DNA from: CAZVEV01 sp964625865
GTDB lineage: Bacteria > Planctomycetota > Phycisphaerae > SM23-33
Assembly: GCA_964625865.1 (NCBI GenBank)
Contig: CAZVEV010000151.1
Location: 1 to 13,701 of the forward strand
Direction: 5' to 3'
Length of the DNA: 13,701 nucleotides
Shown here: piece after piece, positions 1 to 6,662 of the stretch
How positions within the stretch are numbered: the stretch's first letter is position 1
How the letters are laid out: each line of letters starts with the position of its first letter
The notes under the pieces: model-generated
What the model saw: the letters and a program-made list of their open reading frames with translations, nothing else
Databases searched by the model: none
What the model was told of the DNA's origin: nothing
Made by a program: the position numbers and the translations under genes

Positions 1-1507
1 CCCGGCCGCCAAAACCGCCCCCGCCGCCGTCGTTGGCGCTGAAGGAGCCGCCGCCCGGTCCTTCACCGTCCGTGGGACCGGCGGGTCCACCCGCGTATCC
101 GCCGGGACCGCCGTCACCGCCACTGGTGCCGCCGCCATCACCGCCGGAGACGGCAATCGTCCCGTTGACGGTCACGTCATCCTGGCTCAGCAGGGCGATG
201 GCGCGGGAGCCCTCGGCGGTAACCGTGACACCTGCGTCGATCGTAATGTCGTCGAAGGTAAAGACGGCGATCTCCGGGCCGCTGGCCTGGTCCACCGCAA
301 CGCCCGTGTACGTCGTGACGCCGCCGACCTTCACCTCCAGCGTGTCGCTGTCGATGACCACGTCAGCCGACGGATCCAGTGTTCCCAGGGACGTGTAGTC
401 GTTGGGATCCAGCGGCGTCTGCTTGACCGGCAGTGACGGCGGAAGATGGGCGTACTTCAGGTCGTCGTTGTCGGAGTCGTAGTAACTGATGTGCGGCACG
501 TCCGAGGCGTCCAGCGCCAACGAGGTCTCGTAGCGGACATTCACGGAACTGTCCACGGTCTCGATGTCCCACGAGGCGCCGTTGTGGGCTGCATATTTCA
601 ACGCGTCGTTCGTGCTGTCCCGATAGCTGACGTGCGGCCGATCGGCCGAGTCCAGGGCCAGGTCGCAGTACGTGCCCACGCTTGCCGTGCTATCGACAGT
701 CTGGGTGGACCACAACGCCCCGTTGTAGGCCGCATACCTGAGGATATCGCTGTCGCCCTCGGAATAGGAGATGCGCGGCCGGTCGGCCGAGTCCAGGGCG
801 ATCGCGTTGTAGCTGCCGGAATTCCCGGCCGAGTCCACGGTCTGAAGGCTCCACGACGAACCGTTGTGGTGGGCATACTTGAGCGCGTCGATGTCCTTGT
901 CGTAGTAGCTGATGTGCGGATTGCCCACCGAGTCCAGCGCGAGCGAGCAGCGTGAGCCTACGTTCCCGGAGTTGTCCACGGTTTGGGTCGACCATGAGGC
1001 CCCATTCCAGGAGGCGTACTTCAGGATGCCGTCGTAGGTCCCGCCGTTCCAGCCGTCGACGTAGGCGATGCGCGGATAGTCCGATGCGCCCAACGCCAGT
1101 GACGTGTCATCAACCTGGTAGGCCGGCGTGTCGACCGTCTCGCCGTTCCACGACGCGCCGCTGTGGGCGACATACCGCATCGAGTCCGACGGGGTGGTGC
1201 AGGTGATTCGGGGGCGATCGGATGCGTCGAACGCCAGGGAAGTCTCGCTGCCCACATCGCCTCCATAGCTGTAGGCGGTCTCGGTGTTCCAGGATGCGCC
1301 GTCCCATTTGGCGTACTTCAGGACTTCCCAGGTCCCGGTGCGGTCCGAATAGCTGATGCCGGGCTTGCCGGCGGAGTCCAGCGCGATCGAGGACTCGCGC
1401 CCGACGTCACCGGTCCCGCCGGTGTCGACCGTCTGGATGTCCCATGTGCCTGCCTGTGCCTGAACAGCCACAGCCAACGTGATTCCCATCACCACAAACC
1501 AACCCAA
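1..1507 (-). CDS. Secreted beta-propeller-type repeat protein with Gly-rich region (C-terminus beyond window)
   Basis: The protein runs off the left edge; 502 residues are visible. A hydrophobic leader (about residues 1-19, ending AQA before GTW) suggests Sec export. Residues ~35-352 hold seven degenerate repeats of about 42-48 residues with the pattern S-L-A-L-D-S-x-x-x-P-x-I-S-Y-x-D, then L-K-Y-A, then W-N-G-x-S-W and T-V-D. The seventh repeat lacks the W/TVD strand, and a free WDIQTVD strand sits at the N-terminus; this is what a seven-bladed propeller closed by strand exchange would show. After it comes a beta-rich segment (DDVTVNGTIAVSGG), then a Gly-rich stretch from about residue 452. 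The start is uncertain. In frame, TTG at 1507 gives the best leader; GTG at 1495 or 1492 and ATG at 1489 are alternatives, and a TGA lies upstream. A surface or extracellular binding role is inferred. No catalytic motif was seen. Confidence 0.8.
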   Translation of the reverse strand, partial: MGWFVVMGITLAVAVQAQAGTWDIQTVDTGGTGDVGRESSIALDSAGKPGISYSDRTGTWEVLKYAKWDGASWNTETAYSYGGDVGSETSLAFDASDRPRITCTTPSDSMRYVAHSGASWNGETVDTPAYQVDDTSLALGASDYPRIAYVDGWNGGTYDGILKYASWNGASWSTQTVDNSGNVGSRCSLALDSVGNPHISYYDKDIDALKYAHHNGSSWSLQTVDSAGNSGSYNAIALDSADRPRISYSEGDSDILRYAAYNGALWSTQTVDSTASVGTYCDLALDSADRPHVSYRDSTNDALKYAAHNGASWDIETVDSSVNVRYETSLALDASDVPHISYYDSDNDDLKYAHLPPSLPVKQTPLDPNDYTSLGTLDPSADVVIDSDTLEVKVGGVTTYTGVAVDQASGPEIAVFTFDDITIDAGVTVTAEGSRAIALLSQDDVTVNGTIAVSGGDGGGTSGGDGGPGGYAGGPAGPTDGEGPGGGSFSANDGGGGGFGGR

Positions 1508-1547
1508 TGAGATGTTTCGCCCTGTCTTGTCGGGTCTCCTGCAAGGA

Positions 1548-1553
1548 TGTCAA
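1548..1553 (-). promoter_or_regulatory. Possible -35 hexamer upstream of the propeller gene
   Basis: The minus strand reads a perfect TTGACA here. At 17-18 nt downstream there is no good -10 (ACAAGA or CAAGAC), and the implied leader to the TTG at 1507 would be very short. The hexamer may be fortuitous. An AGGAG lies at 1539-1535 on the minus strand, too far (about 27 nt) from the TTG to be its ribosome site. Confidence 0.2.
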
Positions 1554-1592
1554 ACATGTCCCCGGCCACGTGCCGGGAACCTTGCCATGTTT
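1552..1592. repeat. Nested inverted repeat upstream of the propeller gene
   Basis: Outer arms AAACATG (1552-1558) and CATGTTT (1586-1592) enclose an inner perfect hairpin, CCCGGC (1561-1566) and GCCGGG (1572-1577), around a CACGT loop. It sits 45-85 nt upstream of the proposed start of the minus-strand gene. It could be an operator or a structured leader; no regulator is visible nearby. Confidence 0.4.
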
Positions 1593-1748
1593 CACTCAGC
1601 TCTGCGTCGTTTCATCTCCGCCGCACCGACCGCCGAAAGCGCCAGCCTCGCCGGTTCGAACACGCCGTGCAGCCCTTGATGCGGAAACTCGCCGAACCGG
1701 TCACTTCTCGCTCGAGGCTCGCCTCGCGGAGGGCCCGGCGGGACGTCG

Positions 1749-2031
1749 CCGGCGGCTCAGCCGGGGCGTAAACGCCCGGCCTGTGTCCCTCGCATCCGGC
1801 GGCTCAGCCGGAAGCGTGACGCAAAGACTGCCGATATCGGTTGCTGCCGTGGCGCGCGGGGGGGCGGATGTCACGCGGCCCATCGCACGCGGCCAACGTC
1901 TGCTGTCTGTCCACTGAAAGCCCGGCCTGGAACGACGCCCGCGGATGGCGGGCCGACCTGGAAAAGACGTGCTCGAGCAACTACTGCTGCTCGCCCTTTC
2001 CCTCGTACGCGAAGCCGGCGGCTCAGACCGG
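1749..2031. repeat. Three copies of a 16-nt REP-like repeat
   Basis: CCGGCGGCTCAGCCGG occurs exactly at 1749-1764 and 1796-1811, and again with a single inserted A at 2015-2031. Each copy begins and ends in CCGG and is partly self-complementary. The first copy runs straight into a GGGCG-TAAA-CGCCC hairpin at 1764-1777. All copies are intergenic and in the same orientation, as expected for REP-type extragenic repeats. No transposase is in the window. Confidence 0.45.
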
Positions 2032-2128
2032 CATCGATCATCCTCGGCCGATTGGCCCCTTCCTCCCCGGACCAGCCGAGGATGAACTGACTGAATACTA
2101 CGCCGCTGCCCTGCGCCGGGTCAAGTGA
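1945..2128 (+). pseudogene. Possible frameshifted small ORF remnant
   Basis: I do not recognise this. One frame starts at ATG 1945 and reads MAGRPGKDVLEQLLLLALSL, a plausible helical N-terminus, then stops at about 2085. In another frame the same stretch ends with AEDELTEYYAAALRRVK and a TGA at 2126-2128, a plausible amphipathic C-terminus. Joining the two would need one frameshift between about 2015 and 2080; the REP-like copy at 2015-2031, with its extra A, lies there. GC-rich third positions in both parts resemble the real genes. No clear ribosome site precedes ATG 1945, and both pieces are short enough to be chance. Confidence 0.18.
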
Positions 2129-2386
2129 AATCTCCGTTAAGCTTCGACCTTCTTTTGGCTAGGGTGTTCTCCTTACGGGCGATCCGCCCTGCATTCGCCC
2201 GGCCGGACCAGATGTCCCTCCACAAGAGCATGTGGTGCGCGATGGGGCGAGAATGGGACGGGAAACGGAAAGATCCGGGATCGTAGGTTTACGATTGTGG
2301 ATAGAAGGCCGCAACGGGCGGATCGCGGGGAGAAGATGTCAATGTGTAATATTCTATTTTACCTATTGGCTGCGGAGCTTGGGAGG

Positions 2387-2399
2387 TTTACGCCGTAAA
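2387..2399. repeat. Short perfect palindrome TTTACG-C-CGTAAA
   Basis: A 6-bp inverted repeat with a one-base spacer in the A/T-richer part of the gene-poor interval. A second inverted repeat lies at 2496-2515 (GGTGC, ten bases, GCACC). Their function is unknown; they could be remnants of a mobile element or operator-like sites. Confidence 0.25.
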
Positions 2400-2513
2400 G
2401 GCCGTCAAGGTGGCCGGCGAGGGACAATTGAGATGTACTCTTATGTGTTGGCGGCAATTACATTCTTACCAGCTTCAGGCTTGGCCAGGGTTGACGGTGC
2501 AAAGTGTAAAGCA

Positions 2514-2529
2514 CCGCCCCGGCGGGCGG
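2514..2529 (-). terminator. Possible terminator hairpin for the iron-sulfur/radical SAM operon
   Basis: CCGCCC and GGGCGG pair around a CGGC loop, about 40 nt past the radical SAM stop codon. On the minus strand the stem is followed by TGCTTTACACTTTG, which is T-containing but not an uninterrupted U tract. An overlapping weaker inverted repeat (2496-2515) follows. Evidence for intrinsic termination is therefore only moderate. Confidence 0.3.
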
Positions 2530-2568
2530 GGTCATGCGAAAGTGCGGGACCGAGGGCGGAATAGGCGG

Positions 2569-4104
2569 CTACAGGCCGTGCTGCCTGCCAAGGCGTTTGA
2601 AGGCTTTTCGCCACATGCGCATTTCGCCTCGTCCGAGCAGTTGGAGCAGGGCCCGCTTGGTCCAACTGACCCCGCCGGCACGCTGGTTGTCCCAGAACAG
2701 CGGCGGGATGCGGCGGAAGTTGATCTCGTAGCAGGTCGTGTACAGTTCGAGATGGGCCGCCGTCATCGTCTCCAGGGAGAACGGGCGATCGCCGTTTTGG
2801 CCCGGCTTGGGCAGGGGCTCGTAGAAGATCGGGAAGACCACCACCGGCTGGCGACTGTCAATGTCACGGACGAGTTTCAGGGTGGCCGCCACGTCGTCGG
2901 GCGTCTCGCCGGGCAGGCCCAGGACCACGCTGAAGACCGGATAGAAGCCCGACTCGTCCATGCGGGCCGCCGCGTCGCGAACCATCTGGTCCCAGTCGTC
3001 CAGGGCAAACGGGGCCGCCTTGCCGGGCGACGTGGCCCGCAGCAGGGGCGGGCTGGCTGTCTCGACGCCCATGTTGATCCACAGGTGCTTGACATCATTC
3101 TCGAAGCGCAGCAGGCGGCGGATTTCGCGAAGCTCATCGACGCTGAGTTGCAGCACGGAGGAGATGTTCGCGTGGTCGATCTGCATGAACCGCAGCCCGC
3201 GGACCTCGCCCATTCGCTCGATCAGCGACCGCAGGGCCTCGAAGTTGACCTTCGAGCCGGTCCCGCCGTAGCGGAAAAAATCCTCGCTGCCGCTGACGGC
3301 TGAGAGCTGCCCGCCCGCGATGTTCGTCTCCAGATCGGCGAGGATCGTCTCGGGCGCCACGTGCTCCATCCGCTGGGCCGCCATCGGACAGAACCCGCAC
3401 CCCTTTCCGCACCCGCGCGACAACTCGAGCATGCCCAGGACGGCCGGGCCTGCCATCGGCTCGACGGCGTCGGTGGCGGTTTCGGTGGCTCGGACGAGGT
3501 CGCCCACGTCGCGTCCGGCGAGGATATCGGTGATCAGTTGCGGGCCCTTCGATTCGAAGTACCCCTCGTAGATCACGTCGATGCCCTGTCGCCGGGCCGT
3601 CTCGCGATCGCGCGCCCACTGCCACGCCCCCCCGCCGCCGGCGACGACGGTAAAACCCCACCGCTCCTTCGCGGCGGAGATGCGTTGCATCATCTGATCG
3701 GTCCAGAGCCGCGTGTAAAGCTGCCCCTTCCAGAACGCCGACGTGGTCGTGTTGCTCATGGCGCCGCCCAGCGGGTCCGAACTGCTGACGCAGACGACCT
3801 TGACCGACGGGCCGAGGACCGACTCCAGCGACTCGGGCGTCACGCAGACCACGTCGTCGGCCGTCAGGTCCGTCCGGGCCAGCAGGCTCGACTCGACGCG
3901 CCGGATGCTGATGGACGCCGCCGAGGCCCGCCCGTCGGGTGCGGCCGGCACGCGCGGACACAGCAGGCCCTTCATGACCACGCGCGGGGCCTGCGTGGTC
4001 TGCATGGTGGCGAGCATGGCCTCGAAGATGACCTTGTAGTCGCCGCTGAGCGTTCGGTCGGTCACGAGGACCACCGCGGGGGTGAGTTTGCTTCGTGCTG
4101 CCAT
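2569..4104 (-). CDS. Radical SAM enzyme with Rossmann-like (B12-binding-type) N-terminal half
   Basis: A 511-residue cytoplasmic protein. The radical SAM [4Fe-4S] motif C-x3-C-x2-C is at C232, C236 and C239 (SRGCGKGCGFCPM), followed by TIM-barrel-like segments (FMQIDHANIS, LWINMGVETA, FSVVLGLPGETPDD). Residues 1-225 are alpha/beta with VVLVTDRTLSGDY near the start, VVCVSSSDPLGGAMSNTTTS at ~103-122 and VVAGGGGAW at ~153-161. This resembles, from memory, B12-domain radical SAM proteins that carry a 'DPLG' segment. The canonical cobalamin DxHxxG motif is not seen, so cofactor use is open. The start at ATG 4104 has AGGAG about 12 nt upstream, overlapping the end of the preceding gene, which ends 11 nt away: clearly one operon. 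The frame is open further upstream to 4359, but that part overlaps the preceding gene and is compositionally spurious. The substrate is unknown. No SPASM-like Cys-rich C-terminus was seen, so this is probably not a sulfatase-maturing enzyme. Confidence 0.85.
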   Translation of the reverse strand: MAARSKLTPAVVLVTDRTLSGDYKVIFEAMLATMQTTQAPRVVMKGLLCPRVPAAPDGRASAASISIRRVESSLLARTDLTADDVVCVTPESLESVLGPSVKVVCVSSSDPLGGAMSNTTTSAFWKGQLYTRLWTDQMMQRISAAKERWGFTVVAGGGGAWQWARDRETARRQGIDVIYEGYFESKGPQLITDILAGRDVGDLVRATETATDAVEPMAGPAVLGMLELSRGCGKGCGFCPMAAQRMEHVAPETILADLETNIAGGQLSAVSGSEDFFRYGGTGSKVNFEALRSLIERMGEVRGLRFMQIDHANISSVLQLSVDELREIRRLLRFENDVKHLWINMGVETASPPLLRATSPGKAAPFALDDWDQMVRDAAARMDESGFYPVFSVVLGLPGETPDDVAATLKLVRDIDSRQPVVVFPIFYEPLPKPGQNGDRPFSLETMTAAHLELYTTCYEINFRRIPPLFWDNQRAGGVSWTKRALLQLLGRGEMRMWRKAFKRLGRQHGL

Positions 4105-4115
4105 GGGCGGACCCG

Positions 4116-5129
4116 CTACTCCTGATCCAGGCCGTCGCAGCCGCAGCCGCACTCGGGGTCGCTCTGGCCGGTGCCGGCCGGCGGGTCCTGACACCCGCAG
4201 TCCGGGGCCGGATCGGCGGGCGGCTCGTCGTGACACTCGCAGTCCGGGCCGCAGTCGATCACCGGCTCGTCGTGGCATTCGCAGTCCGGGCCGCAGATCG
4301 ACTCGAGGACCTCCGGCGCAATGCCGAGCTTGTCGCGGATGGCCCTCAGCGTCGCACATCGGGAGCGTTCGGCCTCGGCCAGGGCGCGGGCGTCCTTGGG
4401 AGCAAACCGTTTTCCGCCGCTACGGCTGCGCAGGGCGGCGTACACGTCCGAGCCCAGCGCGTCGGCGACGTTGACCTGGGTCCCCTTGTCGTCGGGCATC
4501 GGCTCGGCGCCGTTGATCGGCGCCTCGGGATGCTTGGGAAAGATGATCGCCGCCTGTGGGCAGACGCGTGCGCAGGCGGGGCAGTTGGTCTTGCAGTTGT
4601 TGGGCCTGGCCACGACGACGCGCTCGGCCGGGCCGACCTCGTAGACCCCGAAAAGGCAAAAGCTCATGCACTGGCCGCAGTTGATGCAGCGTGCGTAGTC
4701 GATAACGGGGAACCACGGCTCCCAGTCGGCGGGGGTCTGCGCCGCGGCGCCGGTCGCGGTGGTCGGTTCGATCGGTTCGCCTTGTCCCTCGACAGGGTGT
4801 CCGCGCGACTCCAGGAGGCGGAGGATCTCCTCGGGGCTCTGGTCCCGCATGTTCAGCAGTTGGGTCCGCCCCTCGTCCAGGGGGGCACAGGCCGCGGCGA
4901 ACAGCCACCGGACGGCGCGCCGATAGCAGGCGATGACAGCCGACCGCGGCGTCGCAGCCAGCCGCGCCAGGCGCTCGTCGCGACGGGCCGCATGTCCGCA
5001 CAGATCGGACACCTCGATTACTTCGGCGGGCAGGTCGGCCAGGGCCGATCGCACGGCAGCCACCGCTTCGGCGGGCACGGCGTGGTAGCTCTCGCACGTG
5101 CAGAGCAGGATGTTGGTGGTCTGACTCAT
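4116..5129 (-). CDS. HdrA-N-like/diferredoxin iron-sulfur protein with Cys-rich tandem-repeat tail
   Basis: A 337-residue cytoplasmic redox protein. Residues ~5-100 resemble the N-terminal iron-sulfur domain of heterodisulfide reductase subunit A: CTC at 10-12, C44, VIACYRR around C68, then AAC at 79-81 and LLNMRDQ. The FAD domain of HdrA is absent. Residues ~148-190 carry two [4Fe-4S] motifs, C148-x2-C151-x2-C154-x3-C158 and C179-x3-C183-x2-C186-x3-C190-P. From residue 279 a tail holds CGPDCECHDEP twice (14-residue units), then DCGC and ECGCGC: 11 Cys and 2 His in 59 residues. ATG 5129 is chosen because GAGGACGTG precedes it and a promoter at 5181-5210 would start the transcript near 5174; an ATG at 5159 lacks a ribosome site. 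First gene of an operon with the radical SAM enzyme. Electron delivery to that enzyme is inferred; metal storage, or the tail being a substrate, are alternatives. Confidence 0.82.
   Translation of the reverse strand: MSQTTNILLCTCESYHAVPAEAVAAVRSALADLPAEVIEVSDLCGHAARRDERLARLAATPRSAVIACYRRAVRWLFAAACAPLDEGRTQLLNMRDQSPEEILRLLESRGHPVEGQGEPIEPTTATGAAAQTPADWEPWFPVIDYARCINCGQCMSFCLFGVYEVGPAERVVVARPNNCKTNCPACARVCPQAAIIFPKHPEAPINGAEPMPDDKGTQVNVADALGSDVYAALRSRSGGKRFAPKDARALAEAERSRCATLRAIRDKLGIAPEVLESICGPDCECHDEPVIDCGPDCECHDEPPADPAPDCGCQDPPAGTGQSDPECGCGCDGLDQE
4212..4295 (-). repeat. Two tandem 42-nt units encoding a Cys-rich motif
   Basis: Two in-frame 14-codon units at 4295-4254 and 4253-4212 (reading the minus strand) encode CGPDCECHDEPVID and CGPDCECHDEPPAD. 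They lie in the tail of the iron-sulfur protein and are followed by two shorter Cys motifs, which suggests recent duplication within a metal-binding or modified tail. Confidence 0.75.
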
Positions 5130-5180
5130 CACGTCCTCGTTACAGTCCCGGCCGGACATTCGGCGGGCAGCAGGCGTTAA

Positions 5181-5210
5181 ACATTAGCACGGCCTCGGGG
5201 GGCTTTTCAA
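5181..5210 (-). promoter_or_regulatory. Sigma-70-like promoter of the iron-sulfur/radical SAM operon
   Basis: On the minus strand a -35 TTGAAA (5210-5205) and a -10 TAATGT (5186-5181) are separated by 18 nt, with a TG two bases before the -10 as in extended promoters. The predicted transcription start near 5174 leaves a leader of about 45 nt before ATG 5129. Confidence 0.5.
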
Positions 5211-5278
5211 TGTCGGATCACGTGGAAGGTGTGCAACGAGACGAGTCACCACGGCTGTGGCGACTCTTCGAATCGGCC

Positions 5279-5307
5279 TTGATATGACCGGGCTCGGGGC
5301 CTATGGT
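5279..5307 (+). promoter_or_regulatory. Sigma-70-like promoter of the NTF2/PDZ protein gene
   Basis: TTGATA (5279-5284) and TATGGT (5302-5307) are spaced by 17 nt. The predicted start near 5314 gives a leader of about 40 nt before ATG 5354. The upstream in-frame ATG at 5303 would fall inside the -10, which argues against it. Confidence 0.5.
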
Positions 5308-5353
5308 ACTCTCAGTCAGCCCGGGACTGCCTCACATCACAGGGAGCGCGAAC

Positions 5354-6571
5354 ATGAGATACAGGAGCGTAATCGGCGTCGCGGTTGCACTGGCCCTGGC
5401 GCTGGCGCTGGGCGGGACGTTGCCGGCGGCTGAGAAGGCGCCGGAGAAGGCCCCCAAGCCCGACAGCAAGGATGCCGCCGGTCTCGGGGCGATGTACGCC
5501 CGGCTTACGGCTGCGTTCAAGGCCGGTGATGCCGACGCGGTGCTCGACAACGTCAGCAAGGAGGCGGTGCTGGTCTTCCGCGAGGCCCCCGATTCGCCGG
5601 ACGGCTACGTCACCGTTGACCGGACCGGCTTGGGCGCCTGGATAAGGTTGGCGCTGCCCCGCGGCGGGATGGAGCGGCGTTACATCACCCGGGGGATGTG
5701 GAAGCGGCCGGCTGCCGGCGACGTTGTGGTGATCCACCAGGTGTCTCTGACCCTGGCCGGCACGCACCAGGGGCGCATCGACCGGGCGATCACCATGGTC
5801 CGGTACGAGGGGGGCAAGTGGCGGGTGTGTCTGTCGTTCCCCGACTTCACCCGCCCGGTGGTGCGCGTCGAGAAGGTGCTGCCCGACTCGCAGGCGGCAA
5901 AGCTGGGGGTGCGGGCGGGCGACCTGGTCGAACGCTACGGCAGGCGGGAAATCCACGCGGCGGACGATCTGCCTCAGCAGGCCCAGGCGCTGGCGCAAGC
6001 GCCGCCGGATCACGACATCCCCCTGGTGCTGCGGCGTGCCGGACAGCGCAAGGTCGTGCAGTGCACGCCCGGACAGATCGGCGTGGCGGTTCGCACGCGG
6101 CTTCTGGGCGACGTCGGTACGCGCACGCTGACGGGCAAGGAGGCCCGCGATCACGGGGCGGCGGTTGCCCTTCGCACGTTCTACAGCGCCCTGGCCGCCC
6201 GCGACGTTGCCGCCGCCAAGCGGCAGGTCAGCCAGGCGGGCTTTCTCGGTTTCTCCACTCCAAGGCCGGGCGCGCCGTCGAAGCCGGAGACTCGCGACAA
6301 CTTCGATGAACTGGCCCCGGCTGATCTCGAGGAAATGGCCAAGCAGATGAAGCTTGAGACGCTCAAGGCCCGCGACGTGCGGCTGATCGTTCGCGACAGC
6401 CTCGCGGTTGTCGGCTGCACCGTCAGCGGCGAGGTGGCGGGCAAGGAACCGGGCGCCGGCACATCGTTTGAAGTACACACACTGGGCCTGATGGCGAAGT
6501 GGCGCGGCACGTGGGGAGTGGTGGCGATGATCGACGCGGGGGAATCGGCCCGGCGCGTCGGCCTGGACTGA
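5354..6571 (+). CDS. Secreted NTF2-like/PDZ/NTF2-like protein
   Basis: A 405-residue exported protein. A Sec signal peptide (MRYRSVIGVAVALALALALG, likely cut after ...LPAA at about residue 26) is followed by a short charged linker rich in Lys, Pro and Glu. Residues ~44-165 look like a SnoaL/NTF2-like domain (AMYARLTAAFKAGDADAVLDNVS at its start, GKWRVCLSF at its end). Residues ~168-250 form a PDZ domain: VVRVEKVLPDSQAAKLGVRAGDLV is the usual carboxylate-binding strand and helix region, and a long basic strand RRAGQRKVVQC follows. Residues ~268-396 form a second NTF2-like fold with ALRTFYSALAARDVAAAKRQVS and a final KWRGTWGVVAMIDAG. No protease triad is present, so binding is more likely than catalysis. 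ATG 5354 is preceded by AGGGAG at good spacing and gives the signal peptide directly. It stands alone, divergent from the iron-sulfur operon and convergent with the next gene. Domain calls rest on pattern recognition. Confidence 0.75.
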   Translation: MRYRSVIGVAVALALALALGGTLPAAEKAPEKAPKPDSKDAAGLGAMYARLTAAFKAGDADAVLDNVSKEAVLVFREAPDSPDGYVTVDRTGLGAWIRLALPRGGMERRYITRGMWKRPAAGDVVVIHQVSLTLAGTHQGRIDRAITMVRYEGGKWRVCLSFPDFTRPVVRVEKVLPDSQAAKLGVRAGDLVERYGRREIHAADDLPQQAQALAQAPPDHDIPLVLRRAGQRKVVQCTPGQIGVAVRTRLLGDVGTRTLTGKEARDHGAAVALRTFYSALAARDVAAAKRQVSQAGFLGFSTPRPGAPSKPETRDNFDELAPADLEEMAKQMKLETLKARDVRLIVRDSLAVVGCTVSGEVAGKEPGAGTSFEVHTLGLMAKWRGTWGVVAMIDAGESARRVGLD

Positions 6572-6577
6572 CCGGAC

Positions 6578-6620
6578 CGTCGGCTCGACGAGCAGGGACG
6601 CTGTTGCTCCACACAGAGCA
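6578..6620. terminator. Weak hairpins in the convergent spacer
   Basis: The 91-nt gap between two convergent genes holds CGTCG-GCT-CGACG (6578-6590) and TGCTC-CACACA-GAGCA (6605-6620). Both stems are only 5 bp and neither is followed by a T run on either strand, so termination here is only a possibility. Confidence 0.2.
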
Positions 6621-6662
6621 TCGCAGTCCACACGAGGGTAACCGTTCCGATGAAGCCTTGCC

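Larger units (their letters stand above)
1508..2568. other. Gene-poor 1.06-kb interval
   Basis: The interval lies between the 5' end of the propeller gene and the 3' end of the radical SAM gene. No frame on either strand combines a credible start, a ribosome site and a recognisable protein. It contains a nested palindrome near 1552-1592, three copies of a GC-rich REP-like repeat between 1749 and 2031, a possible frameshifted ORF remnant at 1945-2128, and a short GGGCG-ATC-CGCCC hairpin at 2177-2189. A stretch at about 2330-2510 is visibly richer in A and T than its surroundings. Confidence 0.6.

Noticed and set aside
435..1480. A CRISPR-like or other non-coding repeat array
   Set aside because: The periodicity is at the protein level (~45 codons, diverged DNA) and continuous with one open frame and a signal peptide.
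1507..1917. A 136-codon open frame on the plus strand in the gene-poor interval
   Set aside because: The translation is Arg/Pro/Ala noise crossing the REP-like repeats, with no ribosome site and no recognisable motif.
2569..4104. Identity as an anaerobic sulfatase-maturing enzyme (tempting because sulfatases are nearby)
   Set aside because: The CxxxCxxC motif is central (residue 232) after a Rossmann-like half. The maturase has it near the N-terminus and has extra Cys-rich cluster domains at the C-terminus, which are not seen here.
4105..4359. An 85-codon N-terminal extension of the radical SAM gene
   Set aside because: It overlaps the Cys-rich tail of the upstream gene, is Arg/Pro-rich without structure, and a good ribosome site precedes ATG 4104.
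4095..5180. A 361-codon open frame on the plus strand opposite the iron-sulfur protein
   Set aside because: No recognisable motif. The minus-strand frame has two ferredoxin motifs, a promoter and a ribosome site.
5312..6631. A 439-codon open frame on the minus strand opposite the NTF2/PDZ gene
   Set aside because: The translation is compositional noise, while the plus strand shows a signal peptide, a PDZ domain and a promoter.
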